NCBI GenBank assembly: GCA_016806645.1
Contig: JACSYO010000471.1
Location: 740,001-804,000 of the forward strand
From: Ophiodon elongatus
Lineage: Eukaryota > Chordata > Actinopteri > Perciformes > Hexagrammidae
Direction of reading: 5' to 3'
DNA length: 64,000 bases
Shown piece by piece: positions 1-12,862 of this stretch. A program made the translations under genes and the position numbers. The notes under the pieces were generated by a model. That model had not been told where the DNA came from, did not search any database, and worked only from the letters and a program-made list of their open reading frames with translations. Every line of letters starts with the position of its first letter. Positions within the stretch are counted from its first letter, which is position 1.

Positions 1-544
1 AAAAGTGTTTTGCTTTACTGTCACATTTCAATTAAAATTATTGACACGTAATATAATTTTCACCCCATATGTTCCGGGATAGGCTCCAACCTCCCAAATC
101 CACACAGGATACACAGGATAGGTGGGTACAGAAATTGAGCGGATGGGTGGATGAATAGAGACATTTTACTGATGACAAATGAAAGCTGAAGAAGAAGGAG
201 GAAGAGCGAAATGCAAACACCAGACTGATTTGAGTAAGACAGGTTTGGTCAGGAGAGCTCTGAGGGCAATCAACATGAAGGACATAGAAATAGAGTCTCT
301 AGAAAGGCCAATACAAGAAAGATCACATCTAAAAACCAACAGGCACAAACTAGAGACAAGCAGGATAAAAATCCAAATAGAAAACATCTTAATCCTTACG
401 TTCAATTTAAGCAATGACTCCACAAAATACAAATCTATATATGCTCAAACAATGTTTCAGTTCAGTAATTTAAAAGGTGCTGAATTCCAAATTCAGAGCA
501 TATCTATGATTGAGGGATTGTCTCCACGTGGCTCTCAACATGAC
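1..544. other. Gene-free flank with a decayed repeat fragment
   Basis: No exon with homology or splice sites was recognised. Positions about 60-155 resemble a decayed piece of a common teleost interspersed repeat, with a 'gggataggctcc' core and a trailing 'ggatgggtggatgaat'. The 124-codon open frame at 179-553 is low-complexity and Lys/Glu-rich, has no recognisable domain, and is judged to be chance. Confidence 0.3.
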
Positions 545-860
545 AACGACTGACCCGATGGCTCGCAGCTAACGGTGCTAACAGCGCTAACAGTGCTGAG
601 AGAGTAGCAGTGTTTACCTGAGGGGGAAAGGATGGGCATTACACTTAAGCAACGATGCTGTGAGTCAGGATGATGTTATCAGCTGTCAGTATCGTATGAG
701 CGCAGTGCAGACCGGTGGTGATTGGCTAACTCACACACTCACGCACTAAAAGCACACACTACCTGAACAAAGCACAGTGAAGGATAACAACACATACAGC
801 GGGAGAGTGACTTTGTTTTCTTCTTCGGTAGACATTAGTCCACTATACGTATATTTACAT
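545..860 (+). repeat. Dispersed repeat family A, copy 1
   Basis: This block shares an ordered series of matches with 11985-12335 in the same orientation. Shared pieces include the core 'gctaacggtgctaacagcgc', 'gtgtttacctgaggg', 'gtcgtatgag/atcgtatgag' and 'tagacatta.t.cactat'. The two copies differ by many substitutions and small indels, so both are old. It is non-coding and the family was not named. Confidence 0.6.
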
Positions 861-3114
861 TATAAATTGTTTTTATTGCTGCTATATTAATGATCTGAGT
901 TATGAATGTTGTACCTTTAGCGAAACCGTGAAACTATTTCTAAATATGTTTTAAGTGAATGCAAAATGGTTAAATAATTGAAATAATTATTGCAAACACA
1001 ATGCACCAAATGTCAATTATAGTACATAACTCTAATTCAAGAGATTGTAATGTCCAAATCTAAGGCACAGGAAAGAAGGAATTGAAAAGACAAATAACTT
1101 TGAACACCAATTCTGTATGAATAATAATCAGAAATAATAGCCCCAAGTTTCAAACAGCATTAAAACTTTTTTTTAAAGCATTTAACATGAATGCTTTCAT
1201 GCCACTCATTAATATTATCCATTATTGCAAGTGGCAATAATGTTAAATTAAATCTGTAACAAAGTACAGTAGCAAGTTGACGACAAGAATATTGTCATCC
1301 AGCAACAGCTTACACAAAACGATGCGTCACACATTACACGTGACAATATGACGTCAATTTTGGTGTAACTGCTGAGAAAAGTAATACAACAAAACAAAGA
1401 TTAATCAATCTATTTGTGTAATTTGAGTTATTGTTAATGAGTCATCATCTTCTGACAATGATTACATTTCCCAAAGCAGAAGTTGCCTTTAGGTGGTTTC
1501 CTGTTTAAGGATATGCTGAACCTGCCAGCTCTCAAACAGTTTGTAGGAAATTGTAAGGGCACACCTAAAGCTGATCCCTGAAAACCACAAATAGTCTATA
1601 ATGATGTATCATGTTTTCACTTGCACTGCGTAGTCTAAGTGCAAGCCTTGATTTGTTCTGCTATGTGTCTAAAGACATTTTGAGGAAAAGCTGGTCACGT
1701 AAAACATTACCAATAATGTTAGAGGCCAAATGTGCAGTGTGCCAACAAAATCAGAATAGAAGAAGACTGCTAGCATGAAATATTCTTCAAAAGTTACGGT
1801 GAGTAACACAGAATATAAGTATGACTTCTGTTTATTATCAAGAAAACTCTAAGTTCAACCTTAACCTTGACAAAACAATCTCACCATGAAGTCCATTTAT
1901 TAGCTGTTCTGGAGTCATTCATATCTCATGATCCTCATCATTTGATGGAAGGTTTGCCAAGTCAGATTTCCACCTTTTCAGAGCACCTTAAACCTGCAAT
2001 AAGTTCTTTTGGCCACTCGGGGACAGTGGAAAGCTGTAAATACAACACTGACATATCTGTTAAGTTGACAAACATACGTTTATTTTCACATCCAGAAGAG
2101 TGAATCAAACAGCTGTAAAACCATGCAGCTTAGATTAGATTAGATCTGAGAAGAACTGCAGAGGCTGTAATAATTATCCATTGGTAATATAAAAATATTG
2201 ATTATATAATTATATAATTGTATTACGTTTTTACTTTATGGACTTTTCATTCATGTTGTCATAATTGTTGCCATGTTTGTTTGTTTTTGTGTGTGTGTTT
2301 GTGTGATTGTTTTTGTTTTGTTTTGTTTGAACAGATCTGGATTTGGAAGTGAGATGGTTTAATTAATTGTTGCCAAAATGTTGTTGTTTTGAGCCTGAAT
2401 TAGTTTCCACTTCCACCTCAATTGTTGTTCCTTTTCTCATAATTTCACTCAATCTGCCTCAATTTGCCCCTCAACAGTTCTTGTCTTTGACACCTAGAGG
2501 GCACTATTTTCTTTGTAATCAACAGCACGCACAAGCTTGCTACAGGTTGGGATAAATTAAGATAAAGGTCTTTGCAAATGCCTTTTGTACAACTACAAAA
2601 TTGTACAATAAACATGTTCAATTGTTTGTATTGTACAGTTATTGTACAATAATACATTGATACCAATAAATGATATATTCTTCTTGGAGATGGGATGTAT
2701 TAATGTAAAGAAAAGACTGAAGAGGAAGAAATATAAGGCTCTCATTGGACTTCAACCACAATGTTCCTGTTATTATTTAAAATGTCGGTTCTCAATTGAA
2801 GTAAAGCTCTAAGTTTGATGTTTGTTCATAATGACAAAGTAACTTTCACACTGACACTGAGTTTAACTACTGCTATAGAGCAGATGGTCCCTGGCATTAG
2901 TTACATGAATCTCCTGGTCACCAGAACACCCTTCAGTGTATTTTCAAGATCTCTTCTTTTTAGCGTTACATAGTAGATGTAACTCCAGATTTTAGATTAG
3001 ACCCATAATTAAAACAGTTACCAACATACATAAATAACAATCCGCTGCTTTCATCTGTATGAGAAAAAGATGAGAAGCTTGCCATGGTGTAATCATGAAC
3101 ATCTGTGCGTGATT

Positions 3115-3147
<33 letters not shown>

Positions 3148-6100
3148 ATGGACATCTGCTTTCTATCACATGGTTTATGCTGCCCCTGTGCCCTGGGGTG
3201 CCATGGTTCAAGTTACCTTCAGGAGACACATTGTCCAGTGACTGCTAAAACCGAATCTTTATCATTTCTAGAATTCATTTGTTTAATTAATGTAAATTAT
3301 TATCAGTGCATCTTTTTTATGAACATGTGCTATTTGTGTACGGTTATGAAACTGTTTATGTAATGTTGTGTGTGTAAACATGTATGAATCACGCTGCACA
3401 GACAAAAATCCAGTTTCCACAATATTCGCCATTAAATTGCAGGGTTTAGAGTTGGTTTTGGGTTAAGGTAAGCGTAAGCATTGGTCGGAGTTAGGAAAGT
3501 AATTACTATGGTTACGGTTATAGTTTGTGTCTCGGAAATGAATGTGTGTGTATACAATATCCTGTGACAAACAACACGTTTTCTGTGTGTGTTTGAGAGA
3601 GAGAGAAAGGCTAAGAGATGGACAAATTATGTAGTAAAAGATAAACTGCCACAGATTGCATCATGAGCTGGTGGTAATGAGTTGAAGTTGTAAATTTATG
3701 ATTAAATTCTTTAGTCCGAGGTTTGTATGCTACATTGTGTTGTGTCCTCCGTCATTGACACAAAAAATATTTCCAACATTAAGTCGTTCTTAGAAAGAGA
3801 AACACTGCATTTTTTTATTCAAAATTGATCAATCCCATATGAATCTGTAGAAGATGAAAGGACATCTGACTGCCATACATACATAATGAGACCATTTAGT
3901 CCATTTAATCCAAAAGAATGGCCTCGTAAAAAAACAGAATTTCCTATCACTGACCTGCTTTCATTCTCAACATAGAGAAAAAGCTAGGAAGGGAAGATGT
4001 TAATATAGTTTTAAGTATTTCATATAGCTTTTTTTCTGCAGGTGAGTCACAAGAGAAGCAACCTTCAGAATGAAAATTCCTGGGACATTCCTATGAAGAG
4101 TTCACAGCCCGAGTGGAAAGGGTTTGGTCCTCTGATCTTCTACTCATGAGCCAGACAGGAGACGGTGGGGGACACACATAGGTGGGGGCTAGGTTAGTGT
4201 TGGGGCTATGCAGAGTCCACCTGGGCCTTTGAAGTCCTGGTCAGCAGAGAATCAATTTCTCTCACTCTAAATGATGAGTGATGCACCTTTTGTTTCTTGC
4301 TCTTTTACAGTTCTTTATAGTGTTTTTAAATGTAGATATGTGTCTTTCTGTCACACACATTATACTTTATCTATTTACCCCCTCAGGCCTTTGACGTTAT
4401 GTTGCAGGCTCATAAAGGCTCATAACTATGTCGGTCCTCAGTGATGAGTAAATGGTTGGAGTTCATCCGGTTCAGTTCACAGGTGAAAAATAAAACTGTT
4501 GAGTCCATTACCCATATAAAATCACGTCTAAAATAAATATGACTGAAGTAGTGCTTTACAAGGCTGGGCAGAGCACAAGCTTCCTCACTTTAAGCTTCAA
4601 CAATCACAATCTTGGCCTTCTAAATTCTTCACCCCAGTTCTCCAGATCAGCATTAATACAATGTGGAGATCTGGATGTTCCTTTCTTCCCATTTTTGATC
4701 AGCCTTTTATTGTCAGACGTCTGACACAATGTTCTACGGACAACAACCAGCTTAAATAACATGTTGAAGGCACTATGTCGGATTAACTAGCACACTAGCT
4801 TTTTTCGTACTGTAGTTATGTCAAGTGTTGAGGACTGCTCTTTGAACGAGCAACGACATGATGCAGGCATAACAGGCTTAAAGGAATATGTCAACGTTTT
4901 GGGAAATATGCTATGGGTAACAATCCAGTTCAGTTCAGCCCACGATTTTTAGGCAGTTTCTTTTTTTATGTGAATAAAAAAAATAATTTCATGGAAAATT
5001 CTATGTTTTACTAAAGGTGCTAAATTCAATATTCAGATAATTAACAAAGCAGCAAACTATTTCTCCGCCTGTGTGTGTAATTATCCGAGCTTCTATGTGC
5101 TTTGTTGGCATAGCAGGCATGTGTTTTTTAGTGCATGTGAGTGTGCCCCAATGGTTAGCTTATGGATGCCTGTCTGCACTGCTCTCATACAGCTGATAAA
5201 ACTGATAACCTATGTGCAGTGTGATGTGACAAGAAAAAAGGAGACAGGAATATTGAATTCTACTAACGCTGTCTTTAGAAAGAAAAAGACGTCAGAAAAT
5301 TTCGCAGCCGTTAAGAGGGCAGAGTCAACAGTCAAAAGGAAAGCAGTCGTCTCAGTTGAGCTGATTTTGTCTCATGGACCCAACGGAATATAAAGAGCTA
5401 ACTTTAGCTCAACTAAGTGTCGACTAGCAGTGTACCAGACTTTCTAATCACTAAACTGTTTCGAGTCAGAGTGATCCCCATTCTTTGGACACGGTTTCTA
5501 CTAGAGCCATAACTTTATTAAATTGAACCCGAGCACTGCGGGTACCGGGGGCAGTTGTCCATCTCGCAACAAACACAAGATAAGGACATGTAGCAACATA
5601 TTTATCCAGCCCACACAAATAACGGGAAGAAGCTTGGCTAAAAGCTCATGGTAACCATTTTTAAACAAAAGTCAACACCAAGCAACTAAATGAGCACACA
5701 GCAGAAATACAGATTCAAGCGGTATAAGTCTTATCGACGATCAAATCTCACTGAAACCGAAGAAGAGAAAAACTTAAATAAAAATGAAATGGCTACCCTA
5801 ATGTCTCTGAGTCGTTTGAATCGATTCCAGCCGTCTGTATTCTTTCGCGTGGCAAGGAGGAGCATTTGCACTCAGCCTTCCTCCAACATCGAACAGCCTT
5901 TCCTCAGCCTTCCACAAGAACACGGTCTTTGTCACCATCTGTTTGATGAATTGTCCTGCACGCAGCCTAACGCCTAATTTATACTTTTGCAGAAAAGATT
6001 GCGTAGAGCTTCTGCGCAGCTCACCGTGCAGCGACGTGCAACTCCTGAAAAGTGTGACGGACTTTTAGGATCAGTGGCACCACTAATTGGTATAGATCTT

Positions 6101-7299
6101 CAAATCTAACTCTCAGAAAGAAAGTCACAGATCCAGGTCAGAGTCACAGGGCCACAGCTCTTCCTTGTGCTTTAGTAAACTCAACTAGTCTTTGTTTGCA
6201 CATTTGATGTGTCCACTTCACAGCCCATGGTCTTTGCTTGTTTATTGCACTACAGAGGATGAAACCTGCAGAAGACGCATTGGTGGTGAAAATATAATAT
6301 GTGGATCTCTAAAGGAAACACAAGCCATTGGGTTTTACATGAAATAGTAGTAGTAGTACACCAAAAAGAAAAATCTTTTCCAGTCCTGCTTTTGTTCAAC
6401 CATCAGAATGTCCTTTTTCACACCAAATATCCCATGTGTTAAAAACTGACATCATTTTATTTCAAAACAAATAAAATCCCGGACAGAACATTCTCCTGAG
6501 CAAACATGTTGAGCTTTCTATTAAACTATTTTTTCTCACATTGTAAAAAGGTGTCACAATAATAAGATACAGAGATGGAGAGAGGATAAAGGGGATAAGC
6601 CTTATTCAGATGGGGATCGTGTCAGAGAAAAGATGCAAAGGCAGGAAGAGGCCCGCATTAAGACCATAAAGACTTTCACACATGTTTTCATTTAACCCTT
6701 TACAAGATGTACTGTTGTTGGAGAGGAATGGAGAGAGTTAGATCCACCCCTGCTACAAAACTTTGTCTCTGGCATAGGGATGTTTGCTAAGCAGGCTGAA
6801 GAGGGTTTGGATCTATTATTTTGTCATCATCAGTCTATCTAATTAATGTATGAAAGCTAAAAACTATTTTCTTTGCATAGTATTATTGTGATTGTAGTAG
6901 TTTTGTATAGTGTTGTATATTACTACAATGTAATATTAACCATGACATGGACCTTTACAGACACCTTTCACACTGTCAAGCATGTTGCCATGGGAATAGA
7001 TTGACTACTATTTACCAAAAAGGCATAATGCACAATAACAATTCATCGCACTGGTGTCATATAAACTAAATTACACATGCACACACACTCAGGGGGCTCT
7101 AACAACAATAGACGGGGTTGCAAAGGTGCAAAGGTGCAAATGTTAAATATTGAAGAAATAGTGGGGTTCCGCTGAAAGAGACTGAATGTGCTGAATGTGG
7201 AAAAAGAGGTTCTAGACTGGGCTGTGGGATGTGCTGGGCCATGACTGAGCAAACAAAATGGGGTGCAGGAGGGTGGAAAGAACCAGTAAAGGAAGAGAG
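861..7299. other. Long intergenic stretch without a supported gene
   Basis: AT-rich DNA upstream of fmod. Open frames here (for example 1867-2103, 4539-4724, 5073-5393 and 5690-5977) have no family resemblance, no plausible splice context and no codon pattern like the real exons. Around 4760-5560 the text resembles common fish dispersed repeats, including a 'ttttgggaaatatgc' core that is frequent in teleost genomes. Microsatellites are listed separately. Confidence 0.5.
3117..3146. repeat. (TG)n microsatellite
   Basis: About fifteen uninterrupted TG units. They generate spurious Cys-Val and His-Thr open frames on the two strands. Confidence 0.95.
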
Positions 7300-7441
7300 A
7301 GAGGGGTGGAGAGGGGGGCAGAACATAAAGGAGAGCAGGGAGGAGAGGACATTTTTTTTACAAAGTGTTTGTCAGAGTCCCTTTCAGTCCTGAGCACACT
7401 GTGTGAGAGAGGGGACAAGGAGGGCGATCCTCTGTGATCAG
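7300..7441 (+). other. fmod: Probable non-coding first exon of fmod
   Basis: A good donor (CAG followed by GTAGGTG) follows position 7441. The next acceptor, 'ctctgttag', ends at 8104, giving a 663-nt intron before the coding exon. A purine-rich stretch with 'cataaagg' lies at about 7325. Fibromodulin genes usually carry a short untranslated first exon, so this placement is consistent with the family. The upstream edge is a guess and transcript data would be needed to fix it. Confidence 0.35.
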
Positions 7442-7470
7442 GTAGGTGTGTGTGTGTGTGTGTGTGTGTT
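7442..7470. repeat. (GT)n microsatellite at the start of fmod intron 1
   Basis: About a dozen GT units directly follow the putative donor of the non-coding exon. Confidence 0.85.
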
Positions 7471-8134
7471 TGTTTGTTTGTATGCCTACATGCATGTGTG
7501 TGAACATGTGTCTGTCTGTCTGGCTCTGTGGTATTTATCTATGAAACCTGATGAATAAACATGTGATGATAGAGTCATATTTTAGTTTGAGTTGTTTTTC
7601 TTCTGTAAATCAGAGAGTATTTATTGGATATTTTCCAACAATTTTGGGTCAGCACTGAGAATCATGAACAAAGCTGCCATTCATGGCTAGTTTTTTTCTT
7701 TTTTTAATGTTTCCTCTCTGGATTCCCTGTGGATTAAGACCCCCAAAATGTACCTCTCTGCAGGCAGTTACATTCCTACAAGTCAGTAAGCTGAACGGTA
7801 CCTTTGGCTGGTCATTTAGCATCTTTTCTCTGAAGTTATGATTTTAAAAAGTTCATTTTTATTACTTTTTAATGGCTAAATTAACTTTTCATTCATCTAT
7901 TAATGCATATCCTAGCCCATATTTTATAAGAGAGAAACTTTCCCTAAGAGGATACAAAGAGTCAGCACAAGAACACAGTCAGTTTACTCTGAGCTGTATA
8001 TGTTTCAAAATGTACAGTCAATACAGCCCAATTAACAAAGTGTGAATTAATTCATTTCTATTTTAAATTGTGTTGCTTTCTCTCTTTGTCTTTGTCTCTG
8101 TTAGATTACTGTGAAAATTTGTGTGACTGTGACC

Positions 8135-11100
8135 ATGCGTGTGGTGATCGTCTTCCTCTTGTCTGCCCTGCTGCCACTCTCCTGCGCCCAAGAACGGGAC
8201 CCATTCGCCTGGCTGTACGGCCCGCGGAGCCTCAGATTTAGCTCCCAGCAGGCAGACACTACAGGAGGGGCATGTCCAGATGAGTGTGACTGCCCCCCCT
8301 CCTTTCCAGTCGCCATGTACTGTGATGGGCGGGGCCTGACAGCCATGCCAACCATCCCCTCCCGTGTGAAATACTTGTACCTCCAAAACAATGCCATCAC
8401 AGCTGTGCCCGACGCAGCTCTAGTAAATGCAACCAATCTGGTGTGGCTCATGATGCACTACAACCAACTGAGATCTGATGCCATTGGAGAGAAGGTAAAC
8501 TCACATCTGGTCTCAGTCAGATCCAGCCACACACGTGAGCTCAGAGCATGAAACAGTAATGTTGGTCTAAATGGTTGTCAAATGGCTGGCGGGTAGCTCA
8601 TTAAGTTTAATGTTACAAAGAAAAAAGTAATGATTATATTGCTACATGTGTGCTGTAACATAAGGTGGGCTTTTTCTGCATTTGGACATGTGGATTTTAG
8701 TTTAAAGTCCAACTGAAATTAATTTAAATATTTTTTTTCCTCTGCTCAGCATATATATGTGTTGAGTAAATCACATTACTTTTAAAAAAAAAAAGAAGAA
8801 AAAAACACCACACCAAACTGTTATAACACACTTATGTTTTGGTTCCATGATGTTTTTGTATTAATCCATTAATTCATTAATTAGTTCTCGTCCTGCTGTA
8901 TGCAGGCTAGATGTTTCCATACAGCCAATAACATTTTGGCATTAAGCAGACGGTTACACTAGCGGTGTCCAAAATCCCTCCCTATTACTTTATGGTGCAC
9001 TATATTTACTGTTACCATTTTATTTGAGTGTCCGAATGTGTACATTTATCCGCTATATAGTGCGAGGGCTCAACAGTCAGGGTTGTAATTGGCAACCAAC
9101 TATTGGCCTTTGGTTGCCATCAGTGGTAACCATTTTTTTACATAAAGAAATAGAGACAGCAAACAGCAAAACCCCCAAAATACAATTTTAATATTTGTTG
9201 CATTAATGATATTTTAAATATTGCTGTTACAGTCAGAACTCAAACCAGACAATGCAGGACGTGATAATGCTGCACATGCATTGGTGCATTTACTCACAAG
9301 TGCACAGGCATCTGTTTTAGAGACAATGGGGAAGCACATTTTCGACTGTGGCATGAAAAGTTCGACAAACCTGTCAACATCTCAAACAAATGTGAAAACT
9401 GATTAAACTGAAAAAGAACCAGATAAACCCAAACAAAAAACCTAAAGGAAATTTGTGAAGTCTTGGGAGACGAAGTATCCCAGAATCTTTGAGCTGGATG
9501 GAAAATCCTACTGCAAAGGGTGTAAAACACCTTGATGAATGACGCATCAAATTCACTACTTCAACGTAGCACATCCCACAGAACCACAGGCTAGACAGAC
9601 AAGCACTGGAGCTCGAGGCCACAAGTATTACATAATGAGGTGAAGGCTGCAAGAGCTGGCACACCCATTGACAGGCCGATGAACACTGCCATTCACAAGG
9701 TTATCATTAATAAGCTGAGGTATAACTGCACAGTATCTTGATTGCTCAAAATTTAAGTTCTCTAAAAATGGCAACCAAAAGCTGATGCCTGGTTCCAGCC
9801 TGGCAACTTATTTTAAGAGTTGGTGTTGAACCCTGAGTGCCCTCAAAATTCCACAATGGAACTAAAAAAGTAGTGTCCATTGCATGTGAACTACTTTTTG
9901 CAATTTGTTTTTTTTTAAATACATCTTTTAATTACAAAATAAATATTAACAATGAATTTAAAATAACACTGGCACTGTTCTTGACTGCAAAAAGGGATAA
10001 TTGAATGTGATTTTAGTTGGACTTCTTAACGCTGATGAGCTACTATGTGGATGCTAGTGAGTTGTCCATACTCTAAATCATTTTGCAGGCATTTCAACAG
10101 TTGAATGGACTAGAGCGTTTATATCTGCAACACAACAATTTGACTGCCTTTCCTCCAAACCTCCCTCGCACACTGCAAGACCTGAGAATCAACCACAACA
10201 AGATTGAAAAGGTAATGATTTGCGTAGTTTGAGATTCATGCATCTCTGTTCTCTTTTAATGTTTTGGCCAAACGTCACAGACATTAGACTTAAGAATTAT
10301 TTCTATGGTTGCCTAGGTAACACCTGCAGACCTGGAGGGAATGGATAACCTCACTATCCTGTATCTCCACGACAACGCTGTCACAGACATGGGCACGTCA
10401 CTGAAGACACTCAAATCCCTCACATTGCTGGAGATCAGTGGCAACAAGTTGACAAAGGTAATTGTATATATATATCTATATATATATCTATATATATATA
10501 GATATATATATATAGATATATATGTGTGTGTGTGTGTGTGTGTTTGTGAATGTCCCATGAAGTGAATCTGCAATCCTATCACAATATTTTCTTTAAATTG
10601 AACCCAGGTCCCAGAGTCACTCCCCGAACATCTGCACCAGCTTTACCTTGAGTTCAACTCCATTGATTCTCTACCAGAGGGTTTCCTGGGCCAGTTCACT
10701 CAGCTGCAGTACATCAGGATGGCTCACAATCAGCTAACAGACAAGGGAATCCCTGCCAACACCTTCAATGTGACTGGGCTAGTGGAGCTGGACCTGAGCT
10801 TCAATAAACTGGAGAGAATCCCTCCAGTGAGCACCACACTACAGCATCTCTATCTGCAAGCCAACCAGATCAAAGGTAAAGTGCATACAAGTGTTTTTTT
10901 TAAGCATTTGTCTAGCCTACACACATCTTTTAAAAAAAACTAAAATGTTAAAGTAATTTATAAAAGTTATTAAAGGGCCTGAAAACATTTCTCAATCAGC
11001 TTCTTTCTATGAGCCATTGAGTTCTGCATAAAACAGTTTTGGTACGTGCTCCTCATACTGGTTTGTGGACGGGGCTCTGTTGAAAAATGCTTGTGTGTAC

Positions 11101-11516
11101 CAATAAGGATTTAGAAACAGTTGGAAATAAAAACCAGACAGTCGTGAAGTTGTTTAATCTAAGAATGTTTTTTTACCAAAACTTTAAATATTTTTTTTGC
11201 TTATTTAGTCATCAATATTTAATATTATGGCAAAATAATTTGGACCAATTGTAGCAGTTTCAATTCTTACTGATATATTGTGTAGGTGCTGAGATGTTGG
11301 CTGTTTAGAGTACTTTGGGAAGACACAAATAAATTCTTTACCACCTCCCCATCTGCCCCATTAGAGTTCACTCTGGGTAGTTTCTGCAGCGTTGTGGATG
11401 TGACCAACTTCTCCAAGCTCCGGACGCTGCGACTGGATGGGAATGAGATCAGTCAGCAGGACATCCCTTCAGAGTCAACCCTCTGCTTGCGCCTGACTTC
11501 CAGCATTGAGGTCTAA
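8135..11516 (+). CDS. fmod: Fibromodulin (class II small leucine-rich proteoglycan)
   Basis: Secreted matrix proteoglycan that binds collagen fibrils and tunes their diameter. Five coding exons join in frame: 8135-8494, 10089-10211, 10317-10457, 10608-10875 and 11365-11516, giving 347 residues and a TAA stop. The start is the ATG at 8135. An in-frame GTG at 8111 lies upstream but is not a plausible vertebrate start. Residues 1-18 form a signal peptide. C47, C51, C53 and C63 give the class II pattern C-x3-C-x-C-x9-C. LRRs follow, and the C-terminal pair C305/C338 closes the fold. The ending 'CLRLTSSIEV' and 'FCSVVDVTNFS' match fibromodulin better than lumican or keratocan. NXT/NXS sites inside the LRRs could carry N-linked glycans. 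Odd points: only one Tyr (Y29) in the N-terminal region, where mammalian FMOD is rich in sulphated Tyr, and three introns inside the LRR region, which is one large exon in mammals. Confidence 0.93.
8955..9905. mobile_element. Degraded DNA transposon in fmod intron 2
   Basis: Within the 1.6-kb intron, 9065-9135 and 9765-9855 are imperfect inverted repeats of each other (shared words 'ggttgccatcag', 'agggctcaac' and reverse complements). The outer left part has a 'gtgcactatat' motif typical of fish hAT-type ends. The interior at 9440-9530 can be read as a broken peptide containing 'YPRIFELDGKSYCKGC', like a zinc-finger segment of a transposase, but it is full of stops. hAT membership is an inference. 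Confidence 0.45.
10462..10545. repeat. (TATATC/GATATA)n plus (GT)n compound microsatellite in fmod intron 4
   Basis: Alternating TA runs with TCTATA and TAGATA interruptions lead into a (GT)n run. This occupies over half of a 150-nt intron (10458-10607). The left half is close to the reverse complement of the right half, so the transcript can fold on itself. Confidence 0.9.
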
Positions 11517-12862
11517 CTGTGCTTATGAAACGTGGCCATCTTCTCTCTGCTCACAAACGCAGCTATCTAATAATAGATATATATAGCCAATATCAACAGC
11601 AAGTGGCAGCAATTGTTACTGCAAGATTCACTCATCACATTATAGTGAAAGCAAAGGTTGTCATATGTGGTTGTTTACATGACAGCGGTTTCACAGCAAT
11701 TGGAGAAGTTGTATCGCAGATATTTCACATTTTCCAGGGCATTTTCTTTTTAAAAAACAAACAAGTTAAACTTAAAATGTCCTTCCCAAATCTGGACAAA
11801 TGGCCAAGTCTTGTTTTACCTTTCACCTGAGTCCATTTAGAAAAAATATCTAATTTTACTGCAGCAGAGTCTGACAGTCTTCACCACTCAAGAATCCGAC
11901 CCGGTAGCACCGATGACAAGCATTATAGGTGCAAAATTCGAGATTGGGGCCATTTGGACTGACTCTCAACGGCTCTCAACCTGCTGACGGCCAGCCGGCG
12001 GTTCACAGCTAACGGTGCTAACAGCGCTAACAGTGCAAACTATGGCAAAAGTGCTGACACAGCTAAAAGTGTTTACCTGAGGGAGAACCGGAGGGTAGGT
12101 GTTACGCTTCTACGGTGACGCTGTCGGTCAGGACGACATTATCAGCAGTGACCGTCGTATGAGAGCAGTGTAGAGCAGCGGCCCTGAGCTATCCAGTAGG
12201 ACAGGCTCACGCACACTAAAGTCACTCACAGCAGGCATGGCTTAGTCAACAAAGCAAGGGGAGGCTCGGATAACAAGACAAACAGAGGGAGAGCTACTTC
12301 ATTCTGTGCTCTAGTAGACATTACTTCACTATATCTTTAGCTCCTGTAAGAATAACTCCATAGATATAGACAATCTTCTCGCCAATGGTTTCATTTATGT
12401 ACTGTAGGTCATATGGAGGCATCAATATTAAATTGAGACCGTTTCATAACCAGTTTAAAGTTCCTCACAGTAACGTTAAATAAAGGTAAATGTGCCTTTC
12501 GCCACAAGATACAGTGCGTAGCTGTAAAAGCCACATATGATGTTTCTTTTTTGCGTATTGAAAATCATCTGACCCTGATCCTCCATATATGTCGCTGTGA
12601 GGATCAATTATCTTTTTAATCAGTGTTTTTAGCTGTTTTTAATATCTCTTCCTACAAAGCATGCCTTCCATTGTTTTGTCTGATAATGTGAACATTATGT
12701 ATCATGTATGATGTGAATTGTTTTATTTCAAATCATTAGCTGTCCTAGAAGCATGACGATGTCTTTATCACTTCTCTGACAACCATTTCCCACAGTGATA
12801 CTTTATTGCACTTGGGTGCATTGTTTTTTCTTTGTGACAAAATTGCTGTGAGTGTTTGTTTC
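11517..12862 (+). other. Probable fmod 3' UTR and downstream DNA
   Basis: No new coding exon was found. AATAAA occurs at 12479-12484, and a tandem 'gaataaataaaag' signal at about 13075-13088 could end a transcript of about 1.5 kb 3' UTR, a length typical for fibromodulin. A family A repeat lies inside. The transcript end is inferred only. Confidence 0.35.
11985..12335 (+). repeat. Dispersed repeat family A, copy 2
   Basis: Ordered matches to 545-860, including the core 'gctaacggtgctaacagcgc', then 'agtgtttacctgaggg' and 'tagacattacttcactat'. This copy lies in the likely 3' UTR of fmod in the same orientation as the gene. Copies differ at many positions. Confidence 0.6.

Noticed and set aside
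179..553. 124-codon open frame as a gene
   Set aside because: Low-complexity, no domain, no splice or promoter context, beside repeats.
5690..5977. 95-codon open frame as a small protein gene
   Set aside because: The composition is unlike the real exons here, no family is recognised, and it lies among repeat-like sequence.
8111..8134. GTG as a start codon for fibromodulin
   Set aside because: Vertebrate translation starts at ATG; the ATG at 8135 directly begins a good signal peptide, and 8105-8134 is the end of the leader after the acceptor.
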